Shown piece by piece: positions 32,954 to 42,245 of a stretch of DNA of 64,000 nucleotides. Made by a program: the position numbers and the translations under genes. This stretch comes from Novosphingobium sp. (lineage in GTDB: Bacteria; Pseudomonadota; Alphaproteobacteria; Sphingomonadales; Sphingomonadaceae): NCBI RefSeq assembly GCF_039595395.1, contig NZ_JBCNLP010000001.1, forward strand, positions 434,001 to 498,000, written 5' to 3'. Below the pieces are notes generated by a model. That model was not told where the DNA came from, ran no database searches, and saw nothing but the letters and a program-made list of their open reading frames with translations. The number at the start of each line of letters is the position of its first letter. Within the stretch, counting starts at the first letter, position 1.

Positions 32954-33760
32954 TTAAACCTTGTCCCCCTTCTCAGCCATTCCGCGCCGACGCGGATGCC
33001 CACTGGCGATCCCGCCGGACAGTTCCTTCACCCAGGGGTACTTCACCGCCACCTCCTCGGTGTAGCCCAGATTGAACACGGTGGGGCTGCGCTTCGGGCG
33101 GTCCTTCTTCACGTAATAGGTGCCCAGAGCCCGGTCCCAGGTGTAGTTGGTGATGCCGAAGTTGCCGTCCTCGTCGAAATAGTGGTGCTCGTTGTGGCGC
33201 TGCTTCATGTGCTGCACCCACTTCCATTTCGGCTTGAAGGCCAGATGCTGGATGCAGTGCATGAACTCGTAGTAGCAGGTGGTGATGATGCCGGTGGCAA
33301 AGGCGATCGCCGCCCCGCCCAGCCAGAAGTCCTTGCCGCCGATCAGCGCGCCGACCGGGGCCGTGGCGATGAAAATGGTGGGCAGGGTGGTGTGCAGCGC
33401 GCCGAACAGCACCTCAAGGTGGTTGGGGTCCTGATGGTGATCGTAGTGGATGCGCTTCCACGTCGAGGCCAGCAGCTTGAACTTGTAGGGCCACTGGCCG
33501 TGCAGCACATATTGATGCAGCAGGTGCCAGACCAGCGGATAGATCACCACAGCGGCCAGCACGGCGCCGCCCGCGCGCAGCAGAGGCGCGGGATACAGCA
33601 CGAAGACCACCAGCGAGGCCAGCGCGACAGCCAGATAGGCGACGATGGTGTAGTGCTGGAAATAGGCGCTCACCAGATCGGGCAGCGTCATGCGGTCCAG
33701 ATAGTGCGAGCGTTTCCAGAAGGGCAGCTTGGCCTCATCTGTGGTTTGGGTCTGGGACAC
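32954..33760 (-). CDS. Fatty acid hydroxylase / sterol desaturase family membrane protein
   Basis: A 268-residue membrane protein with hydrophobic segments at about residues 40-58, 66-84, 125-143 and 146-162. The histidine clusters of a di-iron site are present in order: HQYVLHG, HYDHHQDPNH, EFMHCIQH and QRHNEHHYF. Family members hydroxylate or desaturate lipids such as fatty acids, carotenoids or sterols. The substrate here is unknown. The roughly 200 bases before the start contain no gene. Confidence 0.85.
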   Translation of the reverse strand: MSQTQTTDEAKLPFWKRSHYLDRMTLPDLVSAYFQHYTIVAYLAVALASLVVFVLYPAPLLRAGGAVLAAVVIYPLVWHLLHQYVLHGQWPYKFKLLASTWKRIHYDHHQDPNHLEVLFGALHTTLPTIFIATAPVGALIGGKDFWLGGAAIAFATGIITTCYYEFMHCIQHLAFKPKWKWVQHMKQRHNEHHYFDEDGNFGITNYTWDRALGTYYVKKDRPKRSPTVFNLGYTEEVAVKYPWVKELSGGIASGHPRRRGMAEKGDKV

Positions 33761-33964
33761 TGTGATCTTCCTGTGCTTCTCGGGCCGGATGCGGGCGGGG
33801 CGCAGCCAGCCGCTGTGGAAGCAGTCCTCTGCATGCCGTCGGTCGGCCTGTCCTTGTTTGGGGTCAAACTGGCGAGGCAGCGCGAATCACGCAGGGCACG
33901 CCGGACCATGGGCGTGCTTTAAGCGGATCATTGCGGCGGGATTACGGCAAGGAGCCGCGCACCC

Positions 33965-35068
33965 TCACTCCTCGGTCTTGATGAGAACCGTCTCGCCCAC
34001 GAAGAGGAACAGGAAGAAAGGCGCCCAGGCCGCAATCAGCGGGGGATAGCCGCCGAAATTGCCGATGGCGAGCGCGGCATTGTCCAGCACGAAATAGGCA
34101 AAGCCCAGCGACATGCCCACCACCGCGCGGATCAGCAGCGCGCCCGAGCGTGCCAGGCCAAAGGCCGCCACCGCGCCCAGCAGCGGCATCAGCATCGCCG
34201 CCAGCGGACCGGAGAAGCGGTGCCACCATTTGCCGGTCAGCTCGCTGGTCGGGCGGCCGCTGGCGCGCAGGGCACCGATCACATGGGTGAGCTGGAGGAT
34301 GTTCAGCCCGTCGCCGTCCACCTTGGCGATTTCGAGCTGGGCCGGGGTGACCTTGGGGGCGATCACCTGCACCGGCGTGGCGCTCTGGCTGGCGGAGGCG
34401 ACGTCGAAACGGGTGCCGGGCGCCAGCCGCCAGCCGGGCTTGGCATAGCTGGCCGAGGGGCTGTCGGTCTTGGCGGTGATGATGCCGGTGGCGTCGCGCT
34501 CATACCAGGTGACATGGGTCATATGGGGGACGCCATTGGCGTCGTCGGCGATGCTCTCGGCGTAGAGGATGTTGCTCTTGTCGGCGACATAGACGTTGGT
34601 GCGCGTGCCGCTGCCCGCCTGCACCACGCCGTAATCCACGGCCTCCCACGCCTTCAACTGGCCGGTGACGCGGGTGACCACCGTCTCGTTGAAGACGAAG
34701 CTGACGCCCGAGACCACCATGGCGGTGGCCAGCATCGGCGCAAGGATCTGATGCGCCGAGAGGCCCGCCGCGCGCATGGCGATGATCTCGCTGTTCTGGT
34801 TCAGCGGGAAGAAGGTGAAGAGCGTCGCCAGCAGCACCGAATAGGGCAGGAAGCGCGCCATCAACTGCGGCGCGCGCAGCGTGACATAGGTCCAGAGCTG
34901 CGCCTCGCCATTGCCCTTGTGGGCAAGGATATGGCCGCTCTCGCCCAGCAGGTCGAGAAGCTGCAGCACCACCACCAGCATCACCAGCGTGCCGAGAATG
35001 CGCGTGATGAACAGGCGTGAGAGATAGAGCGCCAGCGTGCGCGAGGGAAACAGGTCGAGGGAGATCAC
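33965..35068 (-). CDS. lptG: LPS export ABC transporter permease LptG
   Basis: A 367-residue YjgP/YjgQ permease: three N-terminal transmembrane segments (YLSRLFITRILGTLVML, RFLPYSVLLATLFTFF, ILAPMLATAMVVSG), a periplasmic beta-jellyroll and three C-terminal segments. With LptF and LptB it pulls LPS from the inner membrane. Its start overlaps the lptF stop by 4 bases. The N-terminal ISLDLFPSRTLALYL fits LptG better than LptF. Confidence 0.9.
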   Translation of the reverse strand: MISLDLFPSRTLALYLSRLFITRILGTLVMLVVVLQLLDLLGESGHILAHKGNGEAQLWTYVTLRAPQLMARFLPYSVLLATLFTFFPLNQNSEIIAMRAAGLSAHQILAPMLATAMVVSGVSFVFNETVVTRVTGQLKAWEAVDYGVVQAGSGTRTNVYVADKSNILYAESIADDANGVPHMTHVTWYERDATGIITAKTDSPSASYAKPGWRLAPGTRFDVASASQSATPVQVIAPKVTPAQLEIAKVDGDGLNILQLTHVIGALRASGRPTSELTGKWWHRFSGPLAAMLMPLLGAVAAFGLARSGALLIRAVVGMSLGFAYFVLDNAALAIGNFGGYPPLIAAWAPFFLFLFVGETVLIKTEE

Positions 35069-36321
35069 GCCGTCTGTTCCTTCTCGTCCTCACTGTCGGT
35101 GCTGCCCGGAGTTTCGGGAATGAAACCCTTCATCTTCTTCTTGCCGATCAGGCGGGTGATGCGTTTCAGCGCATTCGAGAAGAAGCGCTCCAGCGCGCCG
35201 ATGGGCTGGCCGCCGGGCACATAGGCCAGCGTGTAATACATCCAGATGATGATCGCGGCGAAGATGCCAAAAGGCACCCACAGCGCCAGCCACGGATCAA
35301 GCTTGCCCAGGCTGGAGACCTGCTCGCCATATTCGTTGACCTTGTGATAGGCCACCACCATCACGATCGAGATGAACACGCCCAGCGCCGAGGACGACCG
35401 CTTGGGCGGCACCGCCAGCGACACCGCCAGCAGCGGCAGCAGCAGGATCATCACCACTTCGGCGAGGCGATAGTTCAGGCTGGCGCGCACCACATTGCGG
35501 GTCTCTTCCGAGGTGTCCTTCGACCAGCCCAGCTTGAGCAGCTCGGGCAGGAAATATTCGCGCTCCACCCCGCCGCGCATGCGGAATTTCTCGACGCTGG
35601 GCAGGTCGATGGGCAGGTCGTGACGGGTGAAGGCCAGCACGCGCGGGGGCTGGCCGACCGGGTTCTGCACGATCTGCCCGTCGGTCAGCCGCAGGATCAC
35701 CGTGTTGGGGTTGGAGTGCAGCGCCAGAAAACGCCCCTGCCGCGCGGTGATCGAGAGCACCTGACCCTTCTGCTCGGTGACGCGCAGGAAGATGCCGATC
35801 AGCTCGCGGCCCTCGTCGCGGCTCTGTTCGATGCGCAGTGACATGCGGTCGCGCAGCGTGTTGAACTCGCCCACGCGGATCGAGGCGCCCAGCGCCCCGG
35901 TCGACAGTTCGAAGGTGAGCTGCTCATAGAGATAGCGCGAATAGGGCTGCACATAGCTGACGATGAACAGGTTGCAGACCGCCAGCACCAGCGCCATCAG
36001 ATAGGGCACGCGCAGCAGCCGGGTGTAGCTCAGGCCCACGGCGCGCATCACATCCAGCTCGCTGCTGGTGGCCAGACGGCGGAAGGCCATCAGCACGCCC
36101 AGCATCAGCCCCAGCGGGATCGCCAGGCTGGCATATTCGGGCACCATGTTGATCAGCAGGCTGAAGACGACATTCACCGGCCCGCCCTGCGATCCGACGA
36201 AATCGAACAGCTTGAGCATCTTGTCGAGCATCAGCAGTGATGCCGCGACGACGAACACCGCCAGCATCGGCATCAGCACCAGCCGGAAGATATAGCGGTC
36301 GAGGGCGGTGAAGAATTTCAC
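35065..36321 (-). CDS. lptF: LPS export ABC transporter permease LptF
   Basis: A 418-residue YjgP/YjgQ permease starting FTALDRYIFRLVLMPMLAVF, with the coupling-helix region FRRLATSSELDVMRAVG, a periplasmic domain and a C-terminal group of three membrane segments. It is the first gene of the lptF-lptG pair. The C-terminal tail is longer than in E. coli and highly charged (SEDEKEQ). Bases 36322-36510 upstream hold the promoter region and no gene. Confidence 0.9.
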   Translation of the reverse strand: MKFFTALDRYIFRLVLMPMLAVFVVAASLLMLDKMLKLFDFVGSQGGPVNVVFSLLINMVPEYASLAIPLGLMLGVLMAFRRLATSSELDVMRAVGLSYTRLLRVPYLMALVLAVCNLFIVSYVQPYSRYLYEQLTFELSTGALGASIRVGEFNTLRDRMSLRIEQSRDEGRELIGIFLRVTEQKGQVLSITARQGRFLALHSNPNTVILRLTDGQIVQNPVGQPPRVLAFTRHDLPIDLPSVEKFRMRGGVEREYFLPELLKLGWSKDTSEETRNVVRASLNYRLAEVVMILLLPLLAVSLAVPPKRSSSALGVFISIVMVVAYHKVNEYGEQVSSLGKLDPWLALWVPFGIFAAIIIWMYYTLAYVPGGQPIGALERFFSNALKRITRLIGKKKMKGFIPETPGSTDSEDEKEQTA

Positions 36322-36510
36322 AGTGCGCCAGTCATAGATGGGGGCCAGTCATGGAACTTGGGCCCGGAGCCGGGCGGCTGTGGAGACGGTCAGACGGGCT
36401 TGTGCAGTAAGAGAGCGCGTCGCCGCGCGCAAGGGGCTGCGCGCCGATCCGTGGCCCGGACAGGGGTGGCCGAAGGTGCAAGTCCGGGCGATCTCAGGCC
36501 TTTTCCCCCA

Positions 36511-36960
36511 TTATGCCTTTTCCAGCGTGCATTGCAGGGGGTGCTGGTTCTCCCGCGCGAAATCCATCACCTGATTCACCTTGGTCTCGGCGATTTCGTA
36601 AGGGAAGATGCCGCAGACGCCGACGCCGCGCTGGTGGACATGCAGCATCACCCGCGTCGCCTGCTCCAGATCCATGGCGAAGAAGCGCTTGAGCACCATC
36701 ACCACGAATTCCATCGGCGTGTAATCGTCGTTGAGCAGCAGCACCTTGAACTGGCTGGGCTTTTTGGGCTTGGCCTTGGCGCGGGTGGCCAGGCCCACCT
36801 GTCCGGGGCCGCCGGTGTCGGTGTCACGCCCGGCGCCGCGCGGCGCGGGAAGGGCCGAGGGCTGGTGAAGGGCGGAAAGAGGCGAGCCCTCAAGCGGCTG
36901 GGTGTCGCAGAACGACAGGCGCGCCGACAGGGGGCTGGGCAGAGGGGGGGAGGAGGGCAT
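36511..36960 (-). CDS. clpS: ATP-dependent Clp protease adaptor ClpS
   Basis: A 149-residue protein. The conserved core runs from about residue 68: FKVLLLNDDYTPMEFVVMVL, then VHQRGVGVCGIFPYEIAETK, containing the N-degron pocket residues (Asn-Asp and the distal His). ClpS hands N-end rule substrates to ClpA. The 65-residue Pro/Ser-rich N-terminal extension is unusual and not conserved, so translation may start later. clpA is not adjacent on this side. Confidence 0.92.
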   Translation of the reverse strand: MPSSPPLPSPLSARLSFCDTQPLEGSPLSALHQPSALPAPRGAGRDTDTGGPGQVGLATRAKAKPKKPSQFKVLLLNDDYTPMEFVVMVLKRFFAMDLEQATRVMLHVHQRGVGVCGIFPYEIAETKVNQVMDFARENQHPLQCTLEKA

Positions 36961-37180
36961 AACGTCTAGAATACCGCAAACCGGGGGGGGAGGGCAAGGT
37001 GCTGGCCGATTGGAACCGGCTCGCCAGAACGGCGGCTCAACGGGCCGGGCCGATATAGGTCGGCTCCCCGGCATCTCCAGAGGATCGCGCGAAAAAGTGA
37101 GGGCCGGTTTTTTCGCACCAGTGACGCGGCCGCCAGGCCCGGAGCACGATGGGAGCATCACGCCCGAGGCGCGCGCATAA

Positions 37181-37211
37181 AAAAAGCGGAGCGCAAACTG
37201 CGCCCCGCTTT
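37181..37211 (-). terminator. Bidirectional terminator downstream of the phasin gene
   Basis: Stem AAAAGCGGAGCGCA / TGCGCCCCGCTTTT with one mismatch and a three-base loop. A seven-A tract on the plus strand at 37178-37184 gives a T-run for leftward transcripts. It lies about 200 bases past the phasin stop. Confidence 0.75.
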
Positions 37212-37355
37212 TCCATGGCTGCCATCCTGCTGGCTTTGCGCCTTGCGCGATTGGCCTTGCGTTGTGTGAAGCCAATCAGCGGGTTTCAGCGCATGCCGGG
37301 TTGCCCCGGCCATCCCAAGCCACAGATCGCACCTGCCCTGGCACACCGCCCGGAT

Positions 37356-37392
37356 CCGGTGCGTGAGAGCATCAGCAGCCCTCACGCACCGG
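37356..37392 (-). terminator. Perfect 12-pair hairpin after the phasin stop
   Basis: Arms CCGGTGCGTGAG and CTCACGCACCGG around a 13-base loop, 22 bases beyond the phasin stop. There is no T-run, so it may protect the mRNA 3' end rather than terminate. Confidence 0.5.
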
Positions 37393-37414
37393 CATCAGGA
37401 GCCGGTGACCGGGA

Positions 37415-38524
37415 TCAGGCGGCGGCCTTCACCTTTTCGACAGCCAGGCTGACGCGGCTGGAGAGCGGCGCGGCGACATCGCCAGCCAGCTTCAGCACGG
37501 TTTCGCTCTGCTTCGAGGAGAAGGACACGGCCTTGTCGAAGTGCTTCTTGAGCAGGTCCGAGTGGATCTGCAGGAAGTCGGTGGGGGTCTTGGCGGCGGC
37601 CAGCGACTTGGCTTCGCTGGTCAGCGTCTCGAAGGCTTCGCGGCTGTCGGCGACCAGGGCGGTGCCCAGTTCCTGCAGGCCGGCGGTCAGGATCTTGCCC
37701 GATTCGACGACGGCTTCCAGGTTGCCCTTGGCGAACTCGTTGTAGTCACCGAAAGCGGCGGTGCTCTTTTCGTAAGCAGCCTTGGCCTTCTCCTGGAAGT
37801 CGGAGAAAGCGGTCTTGAACACTTCGTTGAAGTCGAAATTGGGCAGGGTCGTCATGAGAGGCTCCTTGGGCTTGGATGCGGGCTGAGGTTGGGCGGGGGA
37901 AGGGGTTTTGGCGGCAGGCGCGGCGGCCGGGGTTGCCTGAGCGGGCGCAGGCTTTGCCGGCGCGGGCTTGGCTTCGGCCTTGGGCGGCGTTGCAGGCGCA
38001 GCAGCCTTGGCGGGCGCAGGGGCCTTAACCGGAGCCGCCGCCTTAACAGGGGCAGCTGCTGCGGGCGCCTTGGGCGCGACGGGGGCCTTGACTGCTTCCT
38101 TGGCGACCACCGGCTTCGCGGCTTCGACCTTGGTGCTTTGGGGGGCGCTTTCGGTCTTGGCGATCGCGGGGGCCGGAGCAGCCTTGGGGGGCGTCGCGGT
38201 GCTGGTCACGGGCTTGTCAGCGGCGGCAGCGGGTGTCGGCTTGGGGGCTTCCACCTTGGCAGCGGGCTGCGGGGCGCTCGCCGCAGGCGCGGCGGGCGGC
38301 GGGACCAGCAGTGTGTCCGGCTTCACGGTGTCAGGCTTTACCGGGGCCTTGGCGGCCTCAGGCTGGGGCGTGACCTTCGCCTCGACAGGCTTGGGATCAG
38401 CAGGCTTGGATTCGACGATCTTGGGGTCTGCCGCTTTGGCAGGAATAGCCTTGGGCGCGGCGGGGGTGATACCCGGCTTGCGCGGACCCTTGGCCCTGGA
38501 TGTAGAGCTTGCCTTGATAGCCAT
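37415..38524 (-). CDS. Phasin with long Ala/Pro/Lys-rich N-terminal extension
   Basis: A 369-residue protein with two parts. Residues 1 to about 220 are low-complexity Ala/Pro/Lys (KAAAPVKAPAPAKAAAP), positively charged and probably disordered. The rest is a phasin_2-type helical domain (FNEVFKTAFSDFQEKAKAAY, AEAVV-like and TLTSEAKSLAAAKTPTDFLQ blocks) that coats PHA granules. An internal ATG at 37855 has a near-perfect Shine-Dalgarno (AAGGAG) and would give the phasin domain alone (about 146 residues). An exact EcfG promoter lies upstream at 38704-38728. phaC is the next gene upstream on this strand. Confidence 0.85.
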   Translation of the reverse strand: MAIKASSTSRAKGPRKPGITPAAPKAIPAKAADPKIVESKPADPKPVEAKVTPQPEAAKAPVKPDTVKPDTLLVPPPAAPAASAPQPAAKVEAPKPTPAAAADKPVTSTATPPKAAPAPAIAKTESAPQSTKVEAAKPVVAKEAVKAPVAPKAPAAAAPVKAAAPVKAPAPAKAAAPATPPKAEAKPAPAKPAPAQATPAAAPAAKTPSPAQPQPASKPKEPLMTTLPNFDFNEVFKTAFSDFQEKAKAAYEKSTAAFGDYNEFAKGNLEAVVESGKILTAGLQELGTALVADSREAFETLTSEAKSLAAAKTPTDFLQIHSDLLKKHFDKAVSFSSKQSETVLKLAGDVAAPLSSRVSLAVEKVKAAA

Positions 38525-38886
38525 GGCGAACCTTCCCGGAAACAATCCACGAATGCAGCTTCGGCGTCTTGTGTACTCTGACGCCTTTCTAATCGGCGCT
38601 GTGATCAATCGACGATGACGGGTGCAGAGTCAAGCTGAATTTTGTGCAGTGCAGCAAGGGATGGGCGCGCGCCATCCGCCACTCAAAAACATGACGGGTC
38701 TATAACGCGGATTTTCGAGGAAAGTTCCCGCTTATGAGGATTTCTGGCTGACAGCGATGTCGGTTTTGCTGCAGCGCCGGGCGGGATGCGCCCGGCCCAT
38801 TGTGTGACAAAGTGTGACAGAAATTTTGCAGATGCGAAAACTACCTATGCTGCAGATTCGCACCTGCGGTTTCATGCCTCAGAGCC
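38525..38886. other. Phasin promoter region between phaC and the phasin gene
   Basis: A 362-base non-coding stretch. Besides the EcfG promoter it has three clusters of TGC/GCA-rich sequence (38643-38656, 38765-38776 and 38824-38868, the last with ATGCTGCAGATTCGCA) that resemble sites bound by the PHA regulator PhaR in Paracoccus. The PhaR assignment is tentative. No small gene is evident. Confidence 0.5.
38704..38728 (-). promoter_or_regulatory. Exact EcfG promoter upstream of the phasin gene
   Basis: On the minus strand GGAAC (38728-38724) and CGTT (38707-38704) are spaced by 16 bases, a perfect match to the EcfG consensus. The expected start of transcription is near 38697, about 170 bases before the phasin ATG. 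This implies that the phasin is induced by general stress. Confidence 0.8.
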
Positions 38887-40782
38887 TCAATGCTCCTTCA
38901 CATAGCGACCCGGCGCATCCTCGATCACCGTGTCGCCGCGCCCGCCCGGCGCGCGCTTGCCCTTGGCGGGCACGGTGTCGGCGTCGAGCTGCGCCAGCCA
39001 GGCGCGCCAGTGCGGCCACCAACTGCCCTGAGTCTCCTTTGCCCCGGCGATAAAATCATCGAGCGTGTGCGCGGGGCCCTCATGGGTCCAGTACTGGTAT
39101 TTCTTGGCGGCGGGCGGATTGACCACCCCGGCAATATGCCCCGATCCGGCCAGCACGAACTGCTTGTCGGCATGCGGCAGGAAAGAATTCATCCGCCACA
39201 CGCTCTCGGGCGGAGCGATATGGTCCTCGCGGCCCGCCTGAATGTAGCAGGGGGTGGTGATGTCGCCCAGATCGATCGGCGTGCCCAGCGCCTCAAGCGA
39301 ATCGGGCTGCACCAGCCGGTTGTCGCGATAGAGGTCGCAGAGATAGGCGTGATGCCATTTGGCGGGCAGATTGGTGGTGTCGCCGTTCCAATAGAGCAGG
39401 TCGAAGGGGCGGTAATCGTTCCCCATCAGATAGTTGTTGACGACGTAGCTCCAGATCAGATCGTTGGGGCGCAGCAGGTTGAAGGTGGCCGCAAGATAGC
39501 GCCCGTCGATAAACCCTTCCTTGCCCAGCGACGCGATGGTGGCGATCTGCTGGTCGTCGATGAAGTTCTTCAGGTCGCCCGCCTTCTCGAAATCGACCTG
39601 CGCCGTGAAGAAGGTGGCGCTCGCCACCCGGTCCGCCATGCCGCGCCGGGCCAGAATCGCCAGCGTGGCCGCCAGCGTGGTGCCCGCCACGCAATAGCCG
39701 ATGGTGTGGACGCTGGGCACCTTCAGCCGCTCGCGGATCACCTCGATCGCCTCGAGCTGGCAGGCGATGTAATGGTCCCAGGTCACCTCGGCCATGGAGG
39801 CGTCGGCCGATTTCCAGCTCACCATAAAGGTGGTGATCCCCTGATCCACCGCCCATTTGACGAAGCTCTTCTGCGGGGACAGGTCCAGAATGTAGAAGCG
39901 GTTGATCCATGGCGGGAAGATCACCAGCGGGATCTGCCCCACCTTCTCGGTGCTGGGGCTGTACTGGATCAACTGGAACATCGGATGTTCGAAGACCACC
40001 TTGCCCGGCGTGGCGGCGATGGTCTCGCCCACGGTGAAGGCCTGATTGTCGGTATGCGTCAGCTGCCCGCGCCGCAGGTCGTCGAGCAGATGCGAGAAGC
40101 CCTTGATCAGGCTCTCGCCCTTGGTTTCCAGCGCGCGCTGCATGACGATGGGGTTGGTCAGCGGGAAATGGTCGGGGCTCAGCGCATCGAGCAGGGCGCG
40201 GGTGGCAAAGCGCAACTGCTCCTTCTTGACCGGATCGACGCCCTCGACCGTATCGGCCATGGCGGTGATCTCCTCGGCCACCATCAGATAGGCCTGATGG
40301 ATCAGCGCGAAGAAGGGATTGTCGCGCCAGCGCGGATCGGCAAAGCGCTTGTCCTGCCGGGGCAGATCGACCGGCTGGTCCTTGGTGCCAAGGCCATACT
40401 GGCTGACCATCTTGCCCCACAGGTTCAGGCTGTCGGTCCACAGCTTCTGCTGCACGGCGGGGCGGGCCAGCGGCGAGAGGTTGAACCAGCCCTCCATCAG
40501 CCCCATCCAGCTCGCCGGATCGGACATGGTGGGGATGGCGGGTTTTTCAGCCGTCAGCTTGCGGGCCTGCTCATTCTGGAAATCGAGCCACATGGTCTGC
40601 AGCTTGCCCATGATCTCGGCCCAATGGCTGGCCTCCTGCGGGGTGGAAAAGGGCAGCGACAGGCCGGGCATCACCGAATCGAGCCATTGCTGCCCGGCCT
40701 GGGTGGGCAGCTTGACCATCGTGTCGATCATTTGGGAGAAGATATCGCCGGACGTCGTATCAGTCGGGGCTTTGGTCACCAT
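38887..40782 (-). CDS. phaC: Class I polyhydroxyalkanoate synthase
   Basis: A 631-residue enzyme that polymerises hydroxyacyl-CoA into PHA. The N-terminal PhaC domain (WLDFQNEQARKLTAEKP, RFADPRWRDNPFFALIHQAY) is followed by the alpha/beta hydrolase core with the lipase-like box GYCVAG (nucleophile Cys), the Asp in YWNGDTTNLP and the His in GSGHIAGVVNPP. Residue and length pattern fit class I. phaA/phaB are not adjacent. The phasin gene follows downstream. Confidence 0.95.
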   Translation of the reverse strand: MVTKAPTDTTSGDIFSQMIDTMVKLPTQAGQQWLDSVMPGLSLPFSTPQEASHWAEIMGKLQTMWLDFQNEQARKLTAEKPAIPTMSDPASWMGLMEGWFNLSPLARPAVQQKLWTDSLNLWGKMVSQYGLGTKDQPVDLPRQDKRFADPRWRDNPFFALIHQAYLMVAEEITAMADTVEGVDPVKKEQLRFATRALLDALSPDHFPLTNPIVMQRALETKGESLIKGFSHLLDDLRRGQLTHTDNQAFTVGETIAATPGKVVFEHPMFQLIQYSPSTEKVGQIPLVIFPPWINRFYILDLSPQKSFVKWAVDQGITTFMVSWKSADASMAEVTWDHYIACQLEAIEVIRERLKVPSVHTIGYCVAGTTLAATLAILARRGMADRVASATFFTAQVDFEKAGDLKNFIDDQQIATIASLGKEGFIDGRYLAATFNLLRPNDLIWSYVVNNYLMGNDYRPFDLLYWNGDTTNLPAKWHHAYLCDLYRDNRLVQPDSLEALGTPIDLGDITTPCYIQAGREDHIAPPESVWRMNSFLPHADKQFVLAGSGHIAGVVNPPAAKKYQYWTHEGPAHTLDDFIAGAKETQGSWWPHWRAWLAQLDADTVPAKGKRAPGGRGDTVIEDAPGRYVKEH

Positions 40783-40955
40783 TGGGGATGCTTCCTCACA
40801 GGATTGCCGCAGGACTTGGTGGTGATGCTAGCGGCGTTGCCGGGGGATGGAAGTGCTTCCTGCACTTCGGCAATTTTTTTGCCTCGCTATCTCGCCTTCG
40901 CAGCGATTCTGGCGCATGGGGTCAGTCATCGTTCCGCAATCTTGCGGAGCGCATT

Positions 40956-40979
40956 GGGGCGCCGGTGAGGCGCCGCCCC
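40956..40979 (+). promoter_or_regulatory. Hairpin in the leader of the aminotransferase gene
   Basis: GGGGCGCC / GGCGCCGCCCC can pair around a short loop, and a smaller hairpin (TCCGCAA / TTGCGGA) precedes it at about 40931-40948. Both lie within 85 bases of the ATG at 41015. There is no T-run; a role in translation or attenuation is possible but unproved. Confidence 0.35.
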
Positions 40980-41014
40980 ACAATTTTCATCCCAGCGCCT
41001 CCAGGAAAGGTCCG

Positions 41015-42223
41015 ATGTCCGAAGAATTTTACCGCATGAAGCGACTGCCGCCCTATGTCATCGCCGAAGTCAACGGCATGCGGGCCGCAGCACGCGCAGC
41101 CGGTAAGGACATCATCGACCTGGGCATGGGCAACCCCGATCTGCCCCCGCCCGCCCATGTGATCGACAAGCTGTGCGAAGTGGCCCAGAAGCCCTCGGCC
41201 CACGGCTATTCGGCCTCCAAGGGCATTCCCGGCGTACGCAAGGCTCAGGCCAATTACTATGGCCGCCGCTTCGGCGTCGAACTCGATCCCGAGACCGAGG
41301 TCGTGATGACCATGGGTTCGAAGGAAGGTCTGGCCAGCATGGCCACGGCGATCACCTCGCCGGGCGATGTGGTGCTGGCGCCCAATCCTTCCTATCCGAT
41401 CCACACCTTCGGCTTCATCATCGCGGGCGCCACGATCCGCAGCGTGCCGACCACGCCGGATGAGCGCTATTGGGAATCGCTGGACCGCGCCATGGCCTTC
41501 ACCGTGCCGCGCCCCTCGATCCTGATCGTCAACTATCCGAGCAACCCCACGGCGGAAACCGTCGATCTGGCCTTCTATGAGCGGCTGGTGGCCTGGGCCA
41601 AGGAGAACAAGGTCTGGATCCTGTCCGACCTGGCCTATTCGGAGCTGTATTACGACGGCAAGCCGACGGTCAGCATCCTGCAGGTGCCGGGCGCGAAGGA
41701 TGTGGCGGTGGAGTTCACCTCCATGTCCAAGACCTTCTCCATGGCCGGCTGGCGTGTGGGCTTCGCGGTGGGCAACCAGCGGCTGATCGCGGCGCTGACC
41801 CGCGTGAAGTCCTATCTCGATTACGGCGCCTTCACCCCGATCCAGGCGGCGACCTGCGCGGCGCTCAACGGCCCGCAGGACATCGTCGAGGCCAACCGCC
41901 TGCTGTATCAAAAGCGCCGTGACGTGATGGTCGATGCCTTTGGCCGTGCGGGCTGGGATATTCCTTCGCCGCGTGCGTCGATGTTCGCATGGGCCCCGCT
42001 GCCGCCTGCGCTGGCACATATGGGTTCGCTGGAGTTCTCCAAGCAGTTGTTGACTCATGCCGATGTCGCCGTGGCGCCGGGCGTGGGTTACGGCGAGGAT
42101 GGCGAGGGCTTCGTGCGCATCGCCATGGTCGAGAATGAGCAGCGCCTCCGTCAGGCCGCGCGCAACATCAAGCGCTATCTGCAGAGCATGGGCGTCAACA
42201 CGCCGAGCACAAAGACCGCCTGA
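41015..42223 (+). CDS. AlaC-type class I/II aminotransferase
   Basis: A 402-residue PLP enzyme. Motifs: IDLGMGNPDLPPPAHV near the N-terminus, SYPIHTFGFIIAGA, NYPSNPTAETVD, the PLP lysine in SMSKTFSMAGWRVGF and the Arg in GFVRIAMVENE. This is the AlaC/LL-diaminopimelate aminotransferase-like group, usually a glutamate-pyruvate transaminase in proteobacteria. The ATG at 41015 has a Shine-Dalgarno (AGGAAAGG); an upstream in-frame start adds an unconserved leader. Confidence 0.88.
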   Translation: MSEEFYRMKRLPPYVIAEVNGMRAAARAAGKDIIDLGMGNPDLPPPAHVIDKLCEVAQKPSAHGYSASKGIPGVRKAQANYYGRRFGVELDPETEVVMTMGSKEGLASMATAITSPGDVVLAPNPSYPIHTFGFIIAGATIRSVPTTPDERYWESLDRAMAFTVPRPSILIVNYPSNPTAETVDLAFYERLVAWAKENKVWILSDLAYSELYYDGKPTVSILQVPGAKDVAVEFTSMSKTFSMAGWRVGFAVGNQRLIAALTRVKSYLDYGAFTPIQAATCAALNGPQDIVEANRLLYQKRRDVMVDAFGRAGWDIPSPRASMFAWAPLPPALAHMGSLEFSKQLLTHADVAVAPGVGYGEDGEGFVRIAMVENEQRLRQAARNIKRYLQSMGVNTPSTKTA

Positions 42224-42245
42224 TCAAGGTTTGACACGATAAAAG

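Larger units (their letters stand above)
36961..37414. other. Non-coding interval between clpS and the phasin gene
   Basis: A 454-base stretch with no convincing gene. It holds the clpS promoter region, an A/T-rich hairpin near 37091-37117 (GCGAAAAA / TTTTTCGC), a bidirectional terminator at 37181-37211 and a second perfect hairpin at 37356-37392. Confidence 0.6.

Noticed and set aside
38890..40968. A 692-residue plus-strand frame over phaC.
   Set aside because: Antisense shadow of a complete PHA synthase with all active-site motifs.
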